The notes: a model not told the origin generated them from the letters alone. Positions 42,491 through 52,776 are shown, counted from the stretch's first letter. The stretch: DNA of 64,000 bases from Anaerostipes butyraticus (GCF_016586355.1 NZ_BLYI01000023.1:1-64000), one strand, 5' to 3'. Numbers and translations: made by a program.

Positions 42491-43108
42491 ATGGATCCAA
42501 GAGAATTTCCCACGAAAGGAAACTTAATTCTTGCAAAGAACTCTCTGGCGCTGGCGAAACAGGGCTATGATCTGATGGATAAGAAAAGAAATATCCTGAT
42601 TCGTGAACTGATGGATCTGATCGATGAAGCGAAGGATATTCAGGAGCAGATCGATACGACGTTTACGAGAGCTTATGCCTGTCTTCAGCATGCGAATATT
42701 GAACATGGAATCAGCAAAGTAGAGGAGCTTGCGTTTACGGTTCCGATTGAAGATTCCATACGGATTCAGACAAGAAGCATTATGGGAACAGAAATTCCTT
42801 ATGTGAAATATGACGCACAGGAAAACAGCCTGACTTATTCTCTGAGTGATACCTATGAATCCATTGATATTGCCAGAGAGGCATTCCGCCAGGTAAAAGA
42901 TCTGACGATCAAACTTTCCATGGTGGAAAATTCCGCTTATCGTCTGGCGACAAGCATCAAGAAGACGCAGAAGAGAGCAAATGCATTGAAGAATATTACG
43001 ATACCGACTTACAGTGCCCTGGTTTATAAGATTTCCAACGAACTGGAAGAGAAAGAAAGAGAAGAATTTACAAGGCTGAAAGTCATCAAACGTATGAAGC
43101 AGAAATGA
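42491..43108 (+). CDS. ntpD: V-type ATPase subunit D (central rotor shaft)
   Basis: The 205-residue helical shaft protein starts PREFPTKGNLILAKNSLALAKQGYDLMDKKRNILIRELM and ends with the long return helix (RLATSIKKTQKRANALKNITIPTYSALVYKISNELEEKEREEFTRLKVIKRMK), the signature of subunit D. It is the last gene of the operon, closed by a bidirectional terminator. Confidence 0.95.
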   Translation: MDPREFPTKGNLILAKNSLALAKQGYDLMDKKRNILIRELMDLIDEAKDIQEQIDTTFTRAYACLQHANIEHGISKVEELAFTVPIEDSIRIQTRSIMGTEIPYVKYDAQENSLTYSLSDTYESIDIAREAFRQVKDLTIKLSMVENSAYRLATSIKKTQKRANALKNITIPTYSALVYKISNELEEKEREEFTRLKVIKRMKQK

Positions 43109-43130
43109 CCGGAAGAAATCAGAATTTATA

Positions 43131-43163
43131 AAAAAGGACGAATCCAGATGATTCGTCCTTTTT
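43131..43163. terminator. Bidirectional terminator between V-ATPase operon and gdhA
   Basis: AAAAAGGACGAATC pairs with GATTCGTCCTTTTT around CAGAT; it serves the forward V-ATPase operon and reverse gdhA. Confidence 0.93.
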
Positions 43164-43185
43164 AATGTCCGTTTTAGGAAATGAT

Positions 43186-44532
<1,347 letters not shown>

Positions 44533-44635
44533 TTATGTCCATCGATGTGTATAATATAAGTGTAGTCTAAGCCGACACTTTAAAGCTATCTTATGAAGAG
44601 ATATGTTTGAAAGTATGGCTTAAAATACGTTTAAG

Positions 44636-44663
44636 AAAAGACGAAAAAAGGCGCTGAGGCGCC
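44636..44663 (-). terminator. Leader terminator (attenuator candidate) of gdhA
   Basis: On the reverse strand AAAGGCGC pairs with GCGCCTTT around CTCA and is followed by TTT and CGTCTTTT; an outer AAAGACG/CGTCTTT pairing can extend it. It lies about 20-45 nt after the predicted gdhA transcription start and 120 bp before the ATG. Confidence 0.65.
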
Positions 44664-44681
44664 TTTGGGACGTCTTTGTCT

Positions 44682-44717
44682 TAGTCATATTATATAAGAT
44701 ATGTTATAATATGACAA
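44682..44717. promoter_or_regulatory. Overlapping divergent promoters of gdhA and glycosyltransferase, with perfect dyad
   Basis: Reverse promoter for gdhA: TTGTCA (44717-44712), 17 bp, TATAAT (44694-44689). Forward promoter for the glycosyltransferase: TAGTCA (44682-44687), 17 bp, TATAAT (44705-44710) with an extended TGT. Both -10 boxes are part of an 11-bp perfect inverted repeat, GTCATATTATA (44684-44694) and TATAATATGAC (44705-44715). Confidence 0.75.
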
Positions 44718-44775
44718 TAGTTTTTTGTTCAATACTTTAGCGTATTACCATAGAAAATTAAAAGGAGAACGAAGT

Positions 44776-45492
44776 ATGATATCAGTCGCAATGGCTTTTT
44801 ATAATGGGAAAACATATATAGAGGCACAGATAGAATCTATATTAAAAAATCTTGAAGAGGAAGATGAACTGATCATCTCAATAGATGATGCCAGCGATGG
44901 ATCGGATCAAATCCTGAAAGAATACAGGCAGATGGATCCGAGGATCCGTTTGATCAGGGGACCAGGGAAAGGTGTGGTTCCTAATTTTCAGAATGCGCTG
45001 AAACACTGCAGAGGAGAGATTATCTTTATAGCGGATCAGGATGATGTATGGAAAGAAGAAAAAGCAGCAGAAGTATTGAAGGCGTTTCAGGACCCGGAAG
45101 TAATGTGTGTGGTTCACAATGCGGAAATTGTGGATGGCAGTCTTAAGCCGTCCGGAGAGACTACATTTCAATGGAGAGAAAGCGGAACAGGATTCTGGAA
45201 AAATATGAAAAAGAATTCCTATATCGGATGCTGTATGGCCATCCGGAGGACGATACTGAAAAAGGTGCTTCCAATACCGCGCAGAGTCTGGATTCATGAT
45301 CAGTGGATCGGTCTTCTGGCGGAGCGGCTGGGCAAAGTGGTCTTTTTGAAAAAAACGCTGCTTTTGTACAGGAGGCATGGAGAGAATGTGACGGAACTGA
45401 CCCATGGGACCATTGGTTCCATGATCAAAAAAAGATGGTTTATGTATCGGGAAATAAAGAAAAGAATAAGACAGTGGAAGGCAGAATCTTAA
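44776..45492 (+). CDS. Family 2 glycosyltransferase
   Basis: The 238-residue GT-A enzyme shows ISVAMAFYNGKTYIEAQIESIL, the UDP-sugar Asp motifs ISIDDASDGS and IFIADQDDVWKEEK, and a C-terminal RRVWIHDQWIGLLAERLG with the W(H/D)DQW type acceptor motif seen in rhamnosyl- and related transferases. No membrane helix is seen beyond a weak C-terminal basic region. AAAAGGAG precedes the ATG at 44776; the in-frame ATG at 44725 lacks a ribosome site. It precedes a YfhO-like gene, so both may decorate an envelope polymer. Confidence 0.9.
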   Translation: MISVAMAFYNGKTYIEAQIESILKNLEEEDELIISIDDASDGSDQILKEYRQMDPRIRLIRGPGKGVVPNFQNALKHCRGEIIFIADQDDVWKEEKAAEVLKAFQDPEVMCVVHNAEIVDGSLKPSGETTFQWRESGTGFWKNMKKNSYIGCCMAIRRTILKKVLPIPRRVWIHDQWIGLLAERLGKVVFLKKTLLLYRRHGENVTELTHGTIGSMIKKRWFMYREIKKRIRQWKAES

Positions 45493-45610
45493 TAAAATAT
45501 CAAGATATTTTTTTGGGTTTTGTGTTAATATAAGTCATAATTCGATCATTTTGTGATACCGCCTTGTGTTATGATGTGTGAGGCGCTGACAGTAAAAAGG
45601 AGCTGAATAT

Positions 45611-48262
45611 ATGACAGAAAAAATAAAGAATATCTTGAAAAATCATAAATATCTGATCGGAGCGTTTCTGATTCCGTTTCTGATCATGGAAATCATCGCA
45701 GTGCTTCAGGAAGTACAGCCTTTTGGCACTCAGTCGTTTTTGATCGTAGATGCGCTTCATCAGTATCTGCCGTTCTTTGCGGATTATCAGGAAAAACTTC
45801 AGTCGGCTGACAGCCTGTTTTATTCTTTTCATGGCGGACTGGGTTATAATTTCTGGGGACTGTGGGCCTACTATCTGTCCAGTCCGCTGAATCTTATTAT
45901 CATATTTTTCCCCAAGGATATGCTGAACATGGTACTGAGCCATTTGTTGATCATTAAAATTGCTCTGTGCTGTTTTACCGCAGCGTTTTATTTTTACAAA
46001 CGAAGAGGAAAAGAAGAATTTTCAATCATTGTATTTGGAATGGCATACGGATTCAGCAGCTATATTGTAGGATACAGCTGGAATATCATGTGGCTGGAAG
46101 TGATGATTCTTCTTCCGGTTATTTTATATGGTTTTGACAAGATGATGCAGGGAAAAGGATGGAGAACTTACTGCGCAGCATTGTTTTTATCTTTGTGGTG
46201 CAATTTCTATATGTCTTTTATGACATGCCTGTTTTTGGTGCTGTGGTTTTTGTTTTACGAACATTCGGGAATGAAAGCGTTTTTCAAAAATGGAATCCGG
46301 TTTGCCCTGTGTTCATTATTGTCAGCCGCTATGGCAGCCATTGTTTTGGTTCCGGCTTACATCGGGATCATGAAGACTTCTTCTGCTCAGCTGGAATTTC
46401 CGGAAGATTTGTGGTATGGAACATTTGGCAATATATTTTCGCGGCATTTTCTTGGAACAACACCTCTGACCATGTCGGTAGATGATTCGGATATTAATCT
46501 GTACTGTGGAATCCTGACACTTTTGATGGCTCTGTTTTATCTGCTGTCCGGTCAGATCAGAAAATCCATCCGAATCAGGAAGCTGATCCTCCTGGCCTTT
46601 TTGTTTTTGAGTTTTAATATGCCTGTTTTGGGATATATATGGCATGGATTCCACAATCAGTATGGAATTCCAAACCGGTTTGCGTTTCTTTATATTTTTC
46701 TGCTTATTTCCATGGCGTATGACGGCTACCGGGTTTTTATGGAAAATGGACGCGGACAGGTGTGGAAGATTTATCTGAGTTTTGCAGGATTGTGTATTCT
46801 TTCGGGGATAGCGGCCTATACAGCGGAAAAAGAGATTGAGCAGAAAGCCATTCTCTGGACTGCCGGAATAGGTATAGTCTATCTTTTGATTTTTGGGTTA
46901 TACCAGACGAAGATCCTGAGGAAAAAAATCGCGGCAGGAATTTTGTGCACAGTATTTGCAGGAGAAATTACGGCAATGACTGTAACCGGTTTTATAGAGA
47001 ACGGAACCATTGACGTCAGTGATTATTATCAGGACACACAAGATATACAAACGATCAAGGAAACATATGATAAAGAGGACGAGAACCGAATTGATCTGGC
47101 CAGCGGAAGGATGCTGGATGAAAGCATATGGCATACATTAAACTGTATGACACTGTTTGGATCGACAGCTCAGGGCAGTGTGGTGGATATTATGGATCAG
47201 CTGGGATTTTATACCGGAGTGAATGAATACCTGTATGAAGGAGCTACGCCGTTTACCAATAATCTGTTTTCTATGAGATATCAGATTTACCGGCCATATG
47301 ATTCCAGGCCGACGGCATTCCAGCCGGTGGATACGGTGGGAAACCTGACGGTTTATGAAAACCCATATGATACCTCCATTGGTTATGGAATGTCTGCGGA
47401 TGTGACCAAAAACTGGGATTATGGCAGTCTGAATCCTTTCTATGTGCAGAACAGTCTGGTGGAACAGGCATATGGAATTGATGATCTGTTTGATCTTCTG
47501 CAGACGCCTCAGCCGGAACTGAACAACTGCAGGATCGTTTCAGACAATGGTCAGGGTGAGTATGTGATCGAAAATGAGACTGCCATGACAGATAATGTAA
47601 CTTTCACCATCGTGGCAGAAAAAGATGAAGAGATGTATCTTCATTTTGACTGCGGCCAGGCAGAAAATACGGTTATCGAAAGAAATGGAGAACAGATTAT
47701 GTCCGGCCGTTTAAATGGTCAGATTCTGTATCTTGGACATATGGAAGAAGGAGAAGAAGCCAAAGTCCGGATTCAGCTGGAAGAGGGGACAGACTCCACA
47801 GGAATCCTGCGGCTTACGCTGGCGTCTCTGGACGAATCAGTGATGTCTGATGTATACGGCGAGATGGAATCGCAGTCTTTCAAAATGACAAAGCACGAAA
47901 GTTCACGTGTTGAGGGAAATATTACAATGAAGGAAGATGGGATTGTATTTTTCTCAATGCCGTATGATGAAGGATGGAAGGTTATGGTTGATGGAAAAGA
48001 AACCAAGGCCCAGGCAGTCGGAGATGCGTTTTTGGGGGTCCCTGTTTCAGAAGGGGAACATGAGATTGTGCTGACTTACCGGTCTCCTGGTTTTGCGGCA
48101 GGAGCGGTTCTTACCGGTGCTGGTTTTGTGATCTTTGTGCTGATTACGATCCTGGAGAATCGTAAGAAAAAAATAATGAAATTGAGAAAGTTTTATCATG
48201 GAAAATATGATACACTGGAGGAGAGGAAAGGAGGAACAGGTTATGAAGAAAATATTTGCTAA
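45611..48262 (+). CDS. YfhO-family multi-pass membrane protein (GT-C-like)
   Basis: The 883-residue protein has an N-terminal helix (IGAFLIPFLIMEIIAVLQ), about twelve further helices up to ~450, a large extracytoplasmic C-terminal part, and a final helix (AGAVLTGAGFVIFVLITIL, about 833-853). The start region FLIVDALHQYLPFFADYQEKL and FHGGLGYNFWGLWAYYLSSPLNLI are typical of YfhO, which in Bacillus-like species is needed for sugar addition to teichoic acids. AAAAGGAG precedes the ATG. Its end overlaps the DUF1002 gene by 20 bp, so both are one unit. Confidence 0.9.
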   Translation: MTEKIKNILKNHKYLIGAFLIPFLIMEIIAVLQEVQPFGTQSFLIVDALHQYLPFFADYQEKLQSADSLFYSFHGGLGYNFWGLWAYYLSSPLNLIIIFFPKDMLNMVLSHLLIIKIALCCFTAAFYFYKRRGKEEFSIIVFGMAYGFSSYIVGYSWNIMWLEVMILLPVILYGFDKMMQGKGWRTYCAALFLSLWCNFYMSFMTCLFLVLWFLFYEHSGMKAFFKNGIRFALCSLLSAAMAAIVLVPAYIGIMKTSSAQLEFPEDLWYGTFGNIFSRHFLGTTPLTMSVDDSDINLYCGILTLLMALFYLLSGQIRKSIRIRKLILLAFLFLSFNMPVLGYIWHGFHNQYGIPNRFAFLYIFLLISMAYDGYRVFMENGRGQVWKIYLSFAGLCILSGIAAYTAEKEIEQKAILWTAGIGIVYLLIFGLYQTKILRKKIAAGILCTVFAGEITAMTVTGFIENGTIDVSDYYQDTQDIQTIKETYDKEDENRIDLASGRMLDESIWHTLNCMTLFGSTAQGSVVDIMDQLGFYTGVNEYLYEGATPFTNNLFSMRYQIYRPYDSRPTAFQPVDTVGNLTVYENPYDTSIGYGMSADVTKNWDYGSLNPFYVQNSLVEQAYGIDDLFDLLQTPQPELNNCRIVSDNGQGEYVIENETAMTDNVTFTIVAEKDEEMYLHFDCGQAENTVIERNGEQIMSGRLNGQILYLGHMEEGEEAKVRIQLEEGTDSTGILRLTLASLDESVMSDVYGEMESQSFKMTKHESSRVEGNITMKEDGIVFFSMPYDEGWKVMVDGKETKAQAVGDAFLGVPVSEGEHEIVLTYRSPGFAAGAVLTGAGFVIFVLITILENRKKKIMKLRKFYHGKYDTLEERKGGTGYEENIC

Positions 48263-49100
48263 GTTAATAGCACTGGGTTTATGTGCCATGATGGCAGTTC
48301 CCTGCGTGAATGCAAAGGCAGACAGTACACAGAAATATCTGGCGCTGGGAGCCAGCTTAAGTGCCTCTGAGCAGAAAAAAGTCCTGGATCTGCTGGGGGT
48401 GGATGACATGAGTGACTATCAGGTGATCAAAGTAACAAATAAGGAAGAACATGAGTATCTGGACGGGTATCTGTCTAACAGCGTGATTGGAAGCAGGGCT
48501 TTGTCTTCTGTCACCGTGGAACAGACGGGCAGTGGAAGCGGGGTGAATGTTTCAACTGAAAATATCACATACTGTACTTCCGGAATGTATCGGAATGCGC
48601 TGGTAACGGCAGGAATTGAAAATGCGGAAGTTAAGGTGGCAGGACCATTTAAGATTTCCGGAACTGCGGCACTGGTTGGAGTTATGAAAGCATATGAGGA
48701 AATGACAGGAAAAGAGATTCCGGAAAAAAGCAAAGACGCAGCTACAGATGAGCTGATCACAACCGGAGAGCTGGCAGAGAATATTGGATCTGAAGATGCG
48801 GAGAAGATCATTGCGGACGTAAAGCAGAAAGTAGCGGAAGATAATCTTACATCTGCCGGGGAGATTGGAGATGCCATCGATGAATCTGCCAAAGAACTGA
48901 ATATCAACCTGTCCGATGAAGACAGAAAGATGATACAGGATCTGATGGATAAGATTTCCGGGCTGGATCTGAATGTAAGTCAGTTAAGGGAACAGGCAAA
49001 AGATATTTACGATCAGTTAGGCGGAGCAGAAGGAATTCTGGATAAGATCGTGAACTGGTTTAAAGGTGTTGTCAACTGGTTTAAAAATCTGTTTTCATAA
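48243..49100 (+). CDS. DUF1002 family secreted protein
   Basis: The 285-residue protein has a signal peptide (MKKIFAKLIALGLCAMMAVPCVNAKA) and the DUF1002 core: YLALGASLSASEQKKVLDLLGV, VTVEQTGSGSGVNVSTENITYCTSGMYRNALVTAGI, VKVAGPFKISGTAALVGVMKAYEEMTG. The C-terminal third is a helical, acidic segment, ending in the aromatic amphipathic repeat IVNWFKGVVNWFKNLF, which may touch the membrane. Function unknown for the family. AAAGGAGG precedes the ATG at 48243; translation is coupled to the YfhO-like gene. Confidence 0.88.
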   Translation: MKKIFAKLIALGLCAMMAVPCVNAKADSTQKYLALGASLSASEQKKVLDLLGVDDMSDYQVIKVTNKEEHEYLDGYLSNSVIGSRALSSVTVEQTGSGSGVNVSTENITYCTSGMYRNALVTAGIENAEVKVAGPFKISGTAALVGVMKAYEEMTGKEIPEKSKDAATDELITTGELAENIGSEDAEKIIADVKQKVAEDNLTSAGEIGDAIDESAKELNINLSDEDRKMIQDLMDKISGLDLNVSQLREQAKDIYDQLGGAEGILDKIVNWFKGVVNWFKNLFS

Positions 49101-49117
49101 TCTATGATAAAACGCAT

Positions 49118-49163
49118 ATCCCTCTTTATGTAACCATAGGATTACATAAGGAGGGATTTTTTT
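49118..49163 (+). terminator. Terminator whose 3' arm is the bofA ribosome-binding site
   Basis: ATCCCTCTTTATGTAA (49118-49133) pairs with TTACATAAGGAGGGAT (49142-49157), 16 bp with one wobble, loop of eight. T residues 49157-49163 then run right up to the bofA ATG. AAGGAGGG in the 3' arm is the bofA Shine-Dalgarno sequence. Confidence 0.88.
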
Positions 49164-49433
49164 ATGGAACAGAATCAAATGCTTTTATATGTAATGGCCA
49201 TCGGATGCACGCTGTGTGTTATGTTTGGGATTTATAAAAATCCAGCCTATCTGCTTATTTTACTGATCCGGGGATTCTTTTGCTCTGTACTGGTATACGG
49301 TATTCATATTGTCTGTTCACGAAATGGAATCAGCGCGCCGGTGGATCTGAATTTTTTATCTATTGGAACGGGAGCTTTGCTTGGCCTTCCGGGCATTATC
49401 GTGTTATATGCGGCAGGGATATGGATTATATAA
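49164..49433 (+). CDS. bofA: BofA-like pro-sigma-K processing inhibitor family protein
   Basis: The 89-residue membrane protein has about three hydrophobic segments (MLLYVMAIGCTLCVMFGIY, AYLLILLIRGFFCSVLVYGIHIV, LSIGTGALLGLPGIIVLYAAGIWII), and the last, GALLGLPGIIVLYA, is the BofA hallmark. In Bacillus BofA holds back the SpoIVFB protease that activates sigma-K; in Clostridia its role is less clear. Its ribosome site is locked in the terminator stem just upstream, so it needs either readthrough with stem melting or a nearby start of transcription. Confidence 0.88.
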   Translation: MEQNQMLLYVMAIGCTLCVMFGIYKNPAYLLILLIRGFFCSVLVYGIHIVCSRNGISAPVDLNFLSIGTGALLGLPGIIVLYAAGIWII

Positions 49434-49473
49434 TACTGCACAATGTATTTTTTTAATAAATATAGGAAAACTA

Positions 49474-49502
49474 TAGACAATAAAATGGAAATATTGTAAA
49501 AT
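49474..49502 (+). promoter_or_regulatory. Promoter of the Tad/Flp pilus operon
   Basis: TAGACA (49474-49479), 17 bp, TAAAAT (49497-49502), 24 bp before the prepilin peptidase start, in the only intergenic gap ahead of the operon. Confidence 0.6.
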
Positions 49503-49525
49503 AATGGAACAAGAAAGGAGGGAAT

Positions 49526-50020
49526 ATGATTTTATGGATGCTAATTTATCTGACCCTGGCCGTGATATATGACTGGCGGGATTTTCGAATCCCTAACTGG
49601 CTCAATGCCGCAGGAGCTGTGATCACAGTGATAATCTGTGCATTGCAGGGAATGGAATGGTCTGTTATGGCAGTGGGAGTCCTGATTCCGTTTATGTGCT
49701 GTATCGGACTGTTTTATCTGCGGGCTCTGGGAGGCGGCGACATCAAAGTTCTGATGGTATGTGGTATACCTCTGGGAGCTGCAGTAATTCGTTTTTTGAT
49801 TTTATCTTTTTTGTGGAACGGTGTAATTGCCGTCTGCGTCTTATGGAAGCATCGAAGCTTTCGTCTGAGATTTTCTTATCTGCGTCATTATCTTTCCGGA
49901 TGTCTGAGAGACGGACAAATTACATCTTATGAGAATCCGGATGATGAATCCAAGTATCTGCATTTTACATATGGAATCTTTTTGGCATATCTGACACAGA
50001 TCGTGGGAGGTTTGTTATGA
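49526..50020 (+). CDS. A24 prepilin peptidase (TadV/CpaA-like)
   Basis: The 164-residue membrane aspartyl protease has the catalytic Asp pair in VIYDWRDFRIPNWLN and LRALGGGDIKVLM, within about four helices. The N-terminal methylase domain of PilD is absent, as in TadV. It would cut the leader from the Flp pilin and TadE-like pseudopilins. AAAGGAGG precedes the ATG. It leads the pilus operon and overlaps the next gene by 4 bp (ATGA). Confidence 0.92.
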   Translation: MILWMLIYLTLAVIYDWRDFRIPNWLNAAGAVITVIICALQGMEWSVMAVGVLIPFMCCIGLFYLRALGGGDIKVLMVCGIPLGAAVIRFLILSFLWNGVIAVCVLWKHRSFRLRFSYLRHYLSGCLRDGQITSYENPDDESKYLHFTYGIFLAYLTQIVGGLL

Positions 50021-50844
50021 AAGAAATATGTGTGGGAGTCTGCTGCGAAGACACAAGATATGGGAGAAAACTGATGGAATATCTGAACCATCAAAAAGAG
50101 TTTCCCATGACTGCCTGGTTTTTCGCAGACGAAGAGGCTCTTTGGAAGAAAGAAGAAGAAGGGGTATTTCAAAGTCTTGTACTGTCTGAAGGAATTGAGG
50201 ATCACGGCAGAGAACCGGTCTGCAGGCTGGGGGAAGAGTGCGCCAGCGCAGCGGTAATCGCGTCGGAGATTTATGAAGGACTGAGAGTGAGAAAAAAAGA
50301 AGAATGTCTTGTATACGGCGTATATTCTCCTTTCGGAGGACAGTCTTCTACAAAATTTGCCCTGGAACTTGCCGGAAGAAGACCCATGGTCTATCTGGGA
50401 ATGCAGCCCTATCTTCCATTTCCGTCCAATGAAGAAAATACAGATGAACTGCTGTTTCGGATCCGTCAGAGAAGGGACGACTGTATGGAATACTTTGAAA
50501 GTCATCAGGAAGAACTGGGAGAAGCGAAAGGATTTGCAGGAGCCGGATGTTTTCTTGATTACAGGGAACTGACCATTGATGACTGTCTGTGGTTTTTAGA
50601 ACAGGTTCGGAAAGAGGAAACGGCACTTGTTATTGATATTGGAACGGCGTGTGTTCCCAGCCTTGAATTTTTCCGGATTCTGGACAAGATCTATCTTCCT
50701 GTGACGGAACAGGAAATGAAAACAGATCTGTATGCCGGATTTTTGAAGCAGATGCGAAGATATGGAATCTGGGGGTGCAGCGGCATGGAAGAGGTCGTGA
50801 TATGTAGAAATGAAACAATAAAGGAAGTGGTTTCCCGATTATGA
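50017..50844 (+). CDS. TadZ/CpaE-like pilus localisation protein with degenerate P-loop
   Basis: The 275-residue protein sits where TadZ/CpaE is expected. An N-terminal response-regulator-like part (ICVGVCCEDTRYGRKLMEYLNH) is followed by a MinD/ParA-like domain in which the usual KGGxGKTT loop reads VYSPFGGQSSTKFALELA, so the signature Lys and GKT are altered; other ParA-like strands, RPMVYLGMQPYLPF and ALVIDIGTACVPS, remain. It is likely a non-hydrolysing or weak ATP-binding scaffold placing the pilus machine at the membrane (inference from family). It overlaps cpaF by 4 bp. Confidence 0.75.
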   Translation: MKEICVGVCCEDTRYGRKLMEYLNHQKEFPMTAWFFADEEALWKKEEEGVFQSLVLSEGIEDHGREPVCRLGEECASAAVIASEIYEGLRVRKKEECLVYGVYSPFGGQSSTKFALELAGRRPMVYLGMQPYLPFPSNEENTDELLFRIRQRRDDCMEYFESHQEELGEAKGFAGAGCFLDYRELTIDDCLWFLEQVRKEETALVIDIGTACVPSLEFFRILDKIYLPVTEQEMKTDLYAGFLKQMRRYGIWGCSGMEEVVICRNETIKEVVSRL

Positions 50845-52073
50845 AAGAAGAGATTAAGAATCGGGTAATAGAGCGGCTGGATTTTACGAGAGACATTACG
50901 GACCGCAGATTAAAAGAGATTATCCAGGAGGTGATTCTGGAGATTTCCAGAGAAAAACCGATGCTTCTGGAAGAGAAGATCAAATTATCCAGGGAAGTAT
51001 TTTATGCCCTGCGGAAACTGGATTTTCTTCAGGATCTGCTGGAAGATGAAGCAGTGACGGAGATTATGATCAACGGTTATGAGCATATATTTATTGAGAG
51101 AGGAGGCAGGCTGTACCGCTATCCGGAGAAGTTTTCCAGTGAGGAAAAACTTTACCAGGTTGTTCAGCAGATTGCTTCCAGTGCAAACCGCATGGTTAAT
51201 GAGATGCATCCCATCGTAGATGCCAGGCTGGAGGATGGTTCCAGAGTGAATATCATACTTCCGCCAGTGTCTCTGGATGGGGCTGTTATGACGATCCGTA
51301 AATTTGCAAAAGAACCCATGACACTGGAATGGCTGTGCGAGAGAAATGCCTTTTCCAAAGAAGTGGGAGAATTTTTAAAAATGCTGGTCAGGGCCAGATA
51401 CAATATTTTTATTTCAGGAGGAACAGGGAGCGGGAAAACAACGCTGCTGAACGGCCTGTCTAACTGCATTCCGAAGGATGAAAGAATCATAACCATCGAG
51501 GACTCCGCGGAACTTCAGCTGAATGGGATTGAGAATCTGGTGCGCCTGGAGATGCGCAATGCCAATGCGGCAGGAGAACACCAGATTGACATGAAAGATC
51601 TGATTAAGGCAGCGCTGAGATCCAGACCGGACAGGATCATCGTAGGAGAAGTGAGGGGAGAAGAAGCGCTGTCCATGCTGAATGCGATGAACACAGGGCA
51701 TGACGGAAGCATTTCCACCGGACATGCCAACAGTACAGGAGATATGCTCCGAAGAATTGAAACCATGGTATTAATGGGAGTGGACATGCCCATTGCGGCA
51801 ATCCGCGGGCAGATGGCATCGGCCATTGATATGATTCTTCATCTGGGGCGGCTTCCGGATGGATCCAGAAAACTGATGGAGATAGCAGAAGTAAGCGGCA
51901 TCCGCGGGCAGGAAATACAGATTCATCCGATTTTTGAAAGAAAAGAAAACGGAAGGCTGGAAAAGACAGGGGAGATACTGCATATAGGGAAATTAAAGGA
52001 GTATGGACAGTATGAAAAATATGAGGAACTTATGGGAAAAGTGTTCCATGGAACTGAGGGAGTGGAGACATGA
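50841..52073 (+). CDS. Tad pilus assembly ATPase (CpaF/TadA type)
   Basis: The 410-residue secretion ATPase powers Flp pilin assembly. It has an N-terminal helical region, LEDEAVTEIMINGYEHIFIERGG, Walker A FISGGTGSGKTTLLNGL, EDSAELQL (Asp box), Walker B region RPDRIIVGEVRGEEALSMLNAMNTGHDGS and the His box STGHANSTGDML. Length is usual. It overlaps the TadZ-like gene by 4 bp and the TadB-like gene by about 60 bp. Confidence 0.95.
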   Translation: MKEEIKNRVIERLDFTRDITDRRLKEIIQEVILEISREKPMLLEEKIKLSREVFYALRKLDFLQDLLEDEAVTEIMINGYEHIFIERGGRLYRYPEKFSSEEKLYQVVQQIASSANRMVNEMHPIVDARLEDGSRVNIILPPVSLDGAVMTIRKFAKEPMTLEWLCERNAFSKEVGEFLKMLVRARYNIFISGGTGSGKTTLLNGLSNCIPKDERIITIEDSAELQLNGIENLVRLEMRNANAAGEHQIDMKDLIKAALRSRPDRIIVGEVRGEEALSMLNAMNTGHDGSISTGHANSTGDMLRRIETMVLMGVDMPIAAIRGQMASAIDMILHLGRLPDGSRKLMEIAEVSGIRGQEIQIHPIFERKENGRLEKTGEILHIGKLKEYGQYEKYEELMGKVFHGTEGVET

Positions 52074-52776
52074 AAAAAAGGAACTGGGAAAGGGAACGGT
52101 TCTTGGAATTCTGATCTGCTGGCTGTTTTATGACCGTATCTGGATCGTAATGTTCATATGGCCGCTTCTGGTGCCATGGATGCGTCAGCAGAGAGAAAAA
52201 CGAAAGTGGGAAGAAAGAGAAACTCTGAGAAAAGATGTCAGAGAGATGATGCAGTTTGTAAGCAATGGATTATCAGTGGGATATTCTCTGGAGAATGCTT
52301 TAAAGGCAGCTTATCAGGATATGAAAGAGGCAGGAGGCAGTGAACCGGGCAGGCTGATCAGAGAACTGGAAATTTTAACAGAAACCATCAAGGTGAATTC
52401 TCAGGCAGACCGGCTTCTGCTCCAGATGGCAGACCGGATTGATCTGGAGGAACTGCGTCAGTTTGCGGAGATCGTCTCTATTGTAAAGCGCAGCGGCGGC
52501 AATCTGATCGAGATAGTCAGCCGGACGGCAGAACATCTGGGGCAGTCGCTGCAGATTAAGGAAGAAATCCGGACAGTAACTGCAGCAAAGCGTATGGAGA
52601 AAAAAGTGATGTCTGTCATGCCCTACTTTATTCTCGTTTATGTACGAATCACAAATCCGGGGTATTTCCAGGTGCTCTATGATACAGTTCCCGGAATACT
52701 GCTTTCAACCGTTTGTCTGGCTGCGCTGATTGCGGCCGGACGGTGGGCAGAAAGGGTGGTTATGATTGAAATATAA
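52012..52776 (+). CDS. TadB-like pilus assembly membrane protein (T2SSF domain)
   Basis: The ~254-residue protein has two N-terminal helices (GTVLGILICWLFYDRIWIVMFIWPLLVPWM), a cytosolic type II secretion F domain (MMQFVSNGLSVGYSLENALKAAYQDM, IVSIVKRSGGNLIEIVSRTAEHLG) and C-terminal helices (MSVMPYFILVYVRI, LSTVCLAALIAAGRWA). The start is uncertain: ATGs at 52003, 52012 and 52048 are in frame; 52012 has AAGGAG at 10 bp and is used. It overlaps the end of cpaF. Confidence 0.85.
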   Translation: MKNMRNLWEKCSMELREWRHEKKELGKGTVLGILICWLFYDRIWIVMFIWPLLVPWMRQQREKRKWEERETLRKDVREMMQFVSNGLSVGYSLENALKAAYQDMKEAGGSEPGRLIRELEILTETIKVNSQADRLLLQMADRIDLEELRQFAEIVSIVKRSGGNLIEIVSRTAEHLGQSLQIKEEIRTVTAAKRMEKKVMSVMPYFILVYVRITNPGYFQVLYDTVPGILLSTVCLAALIAAGRWAERVVMIEI

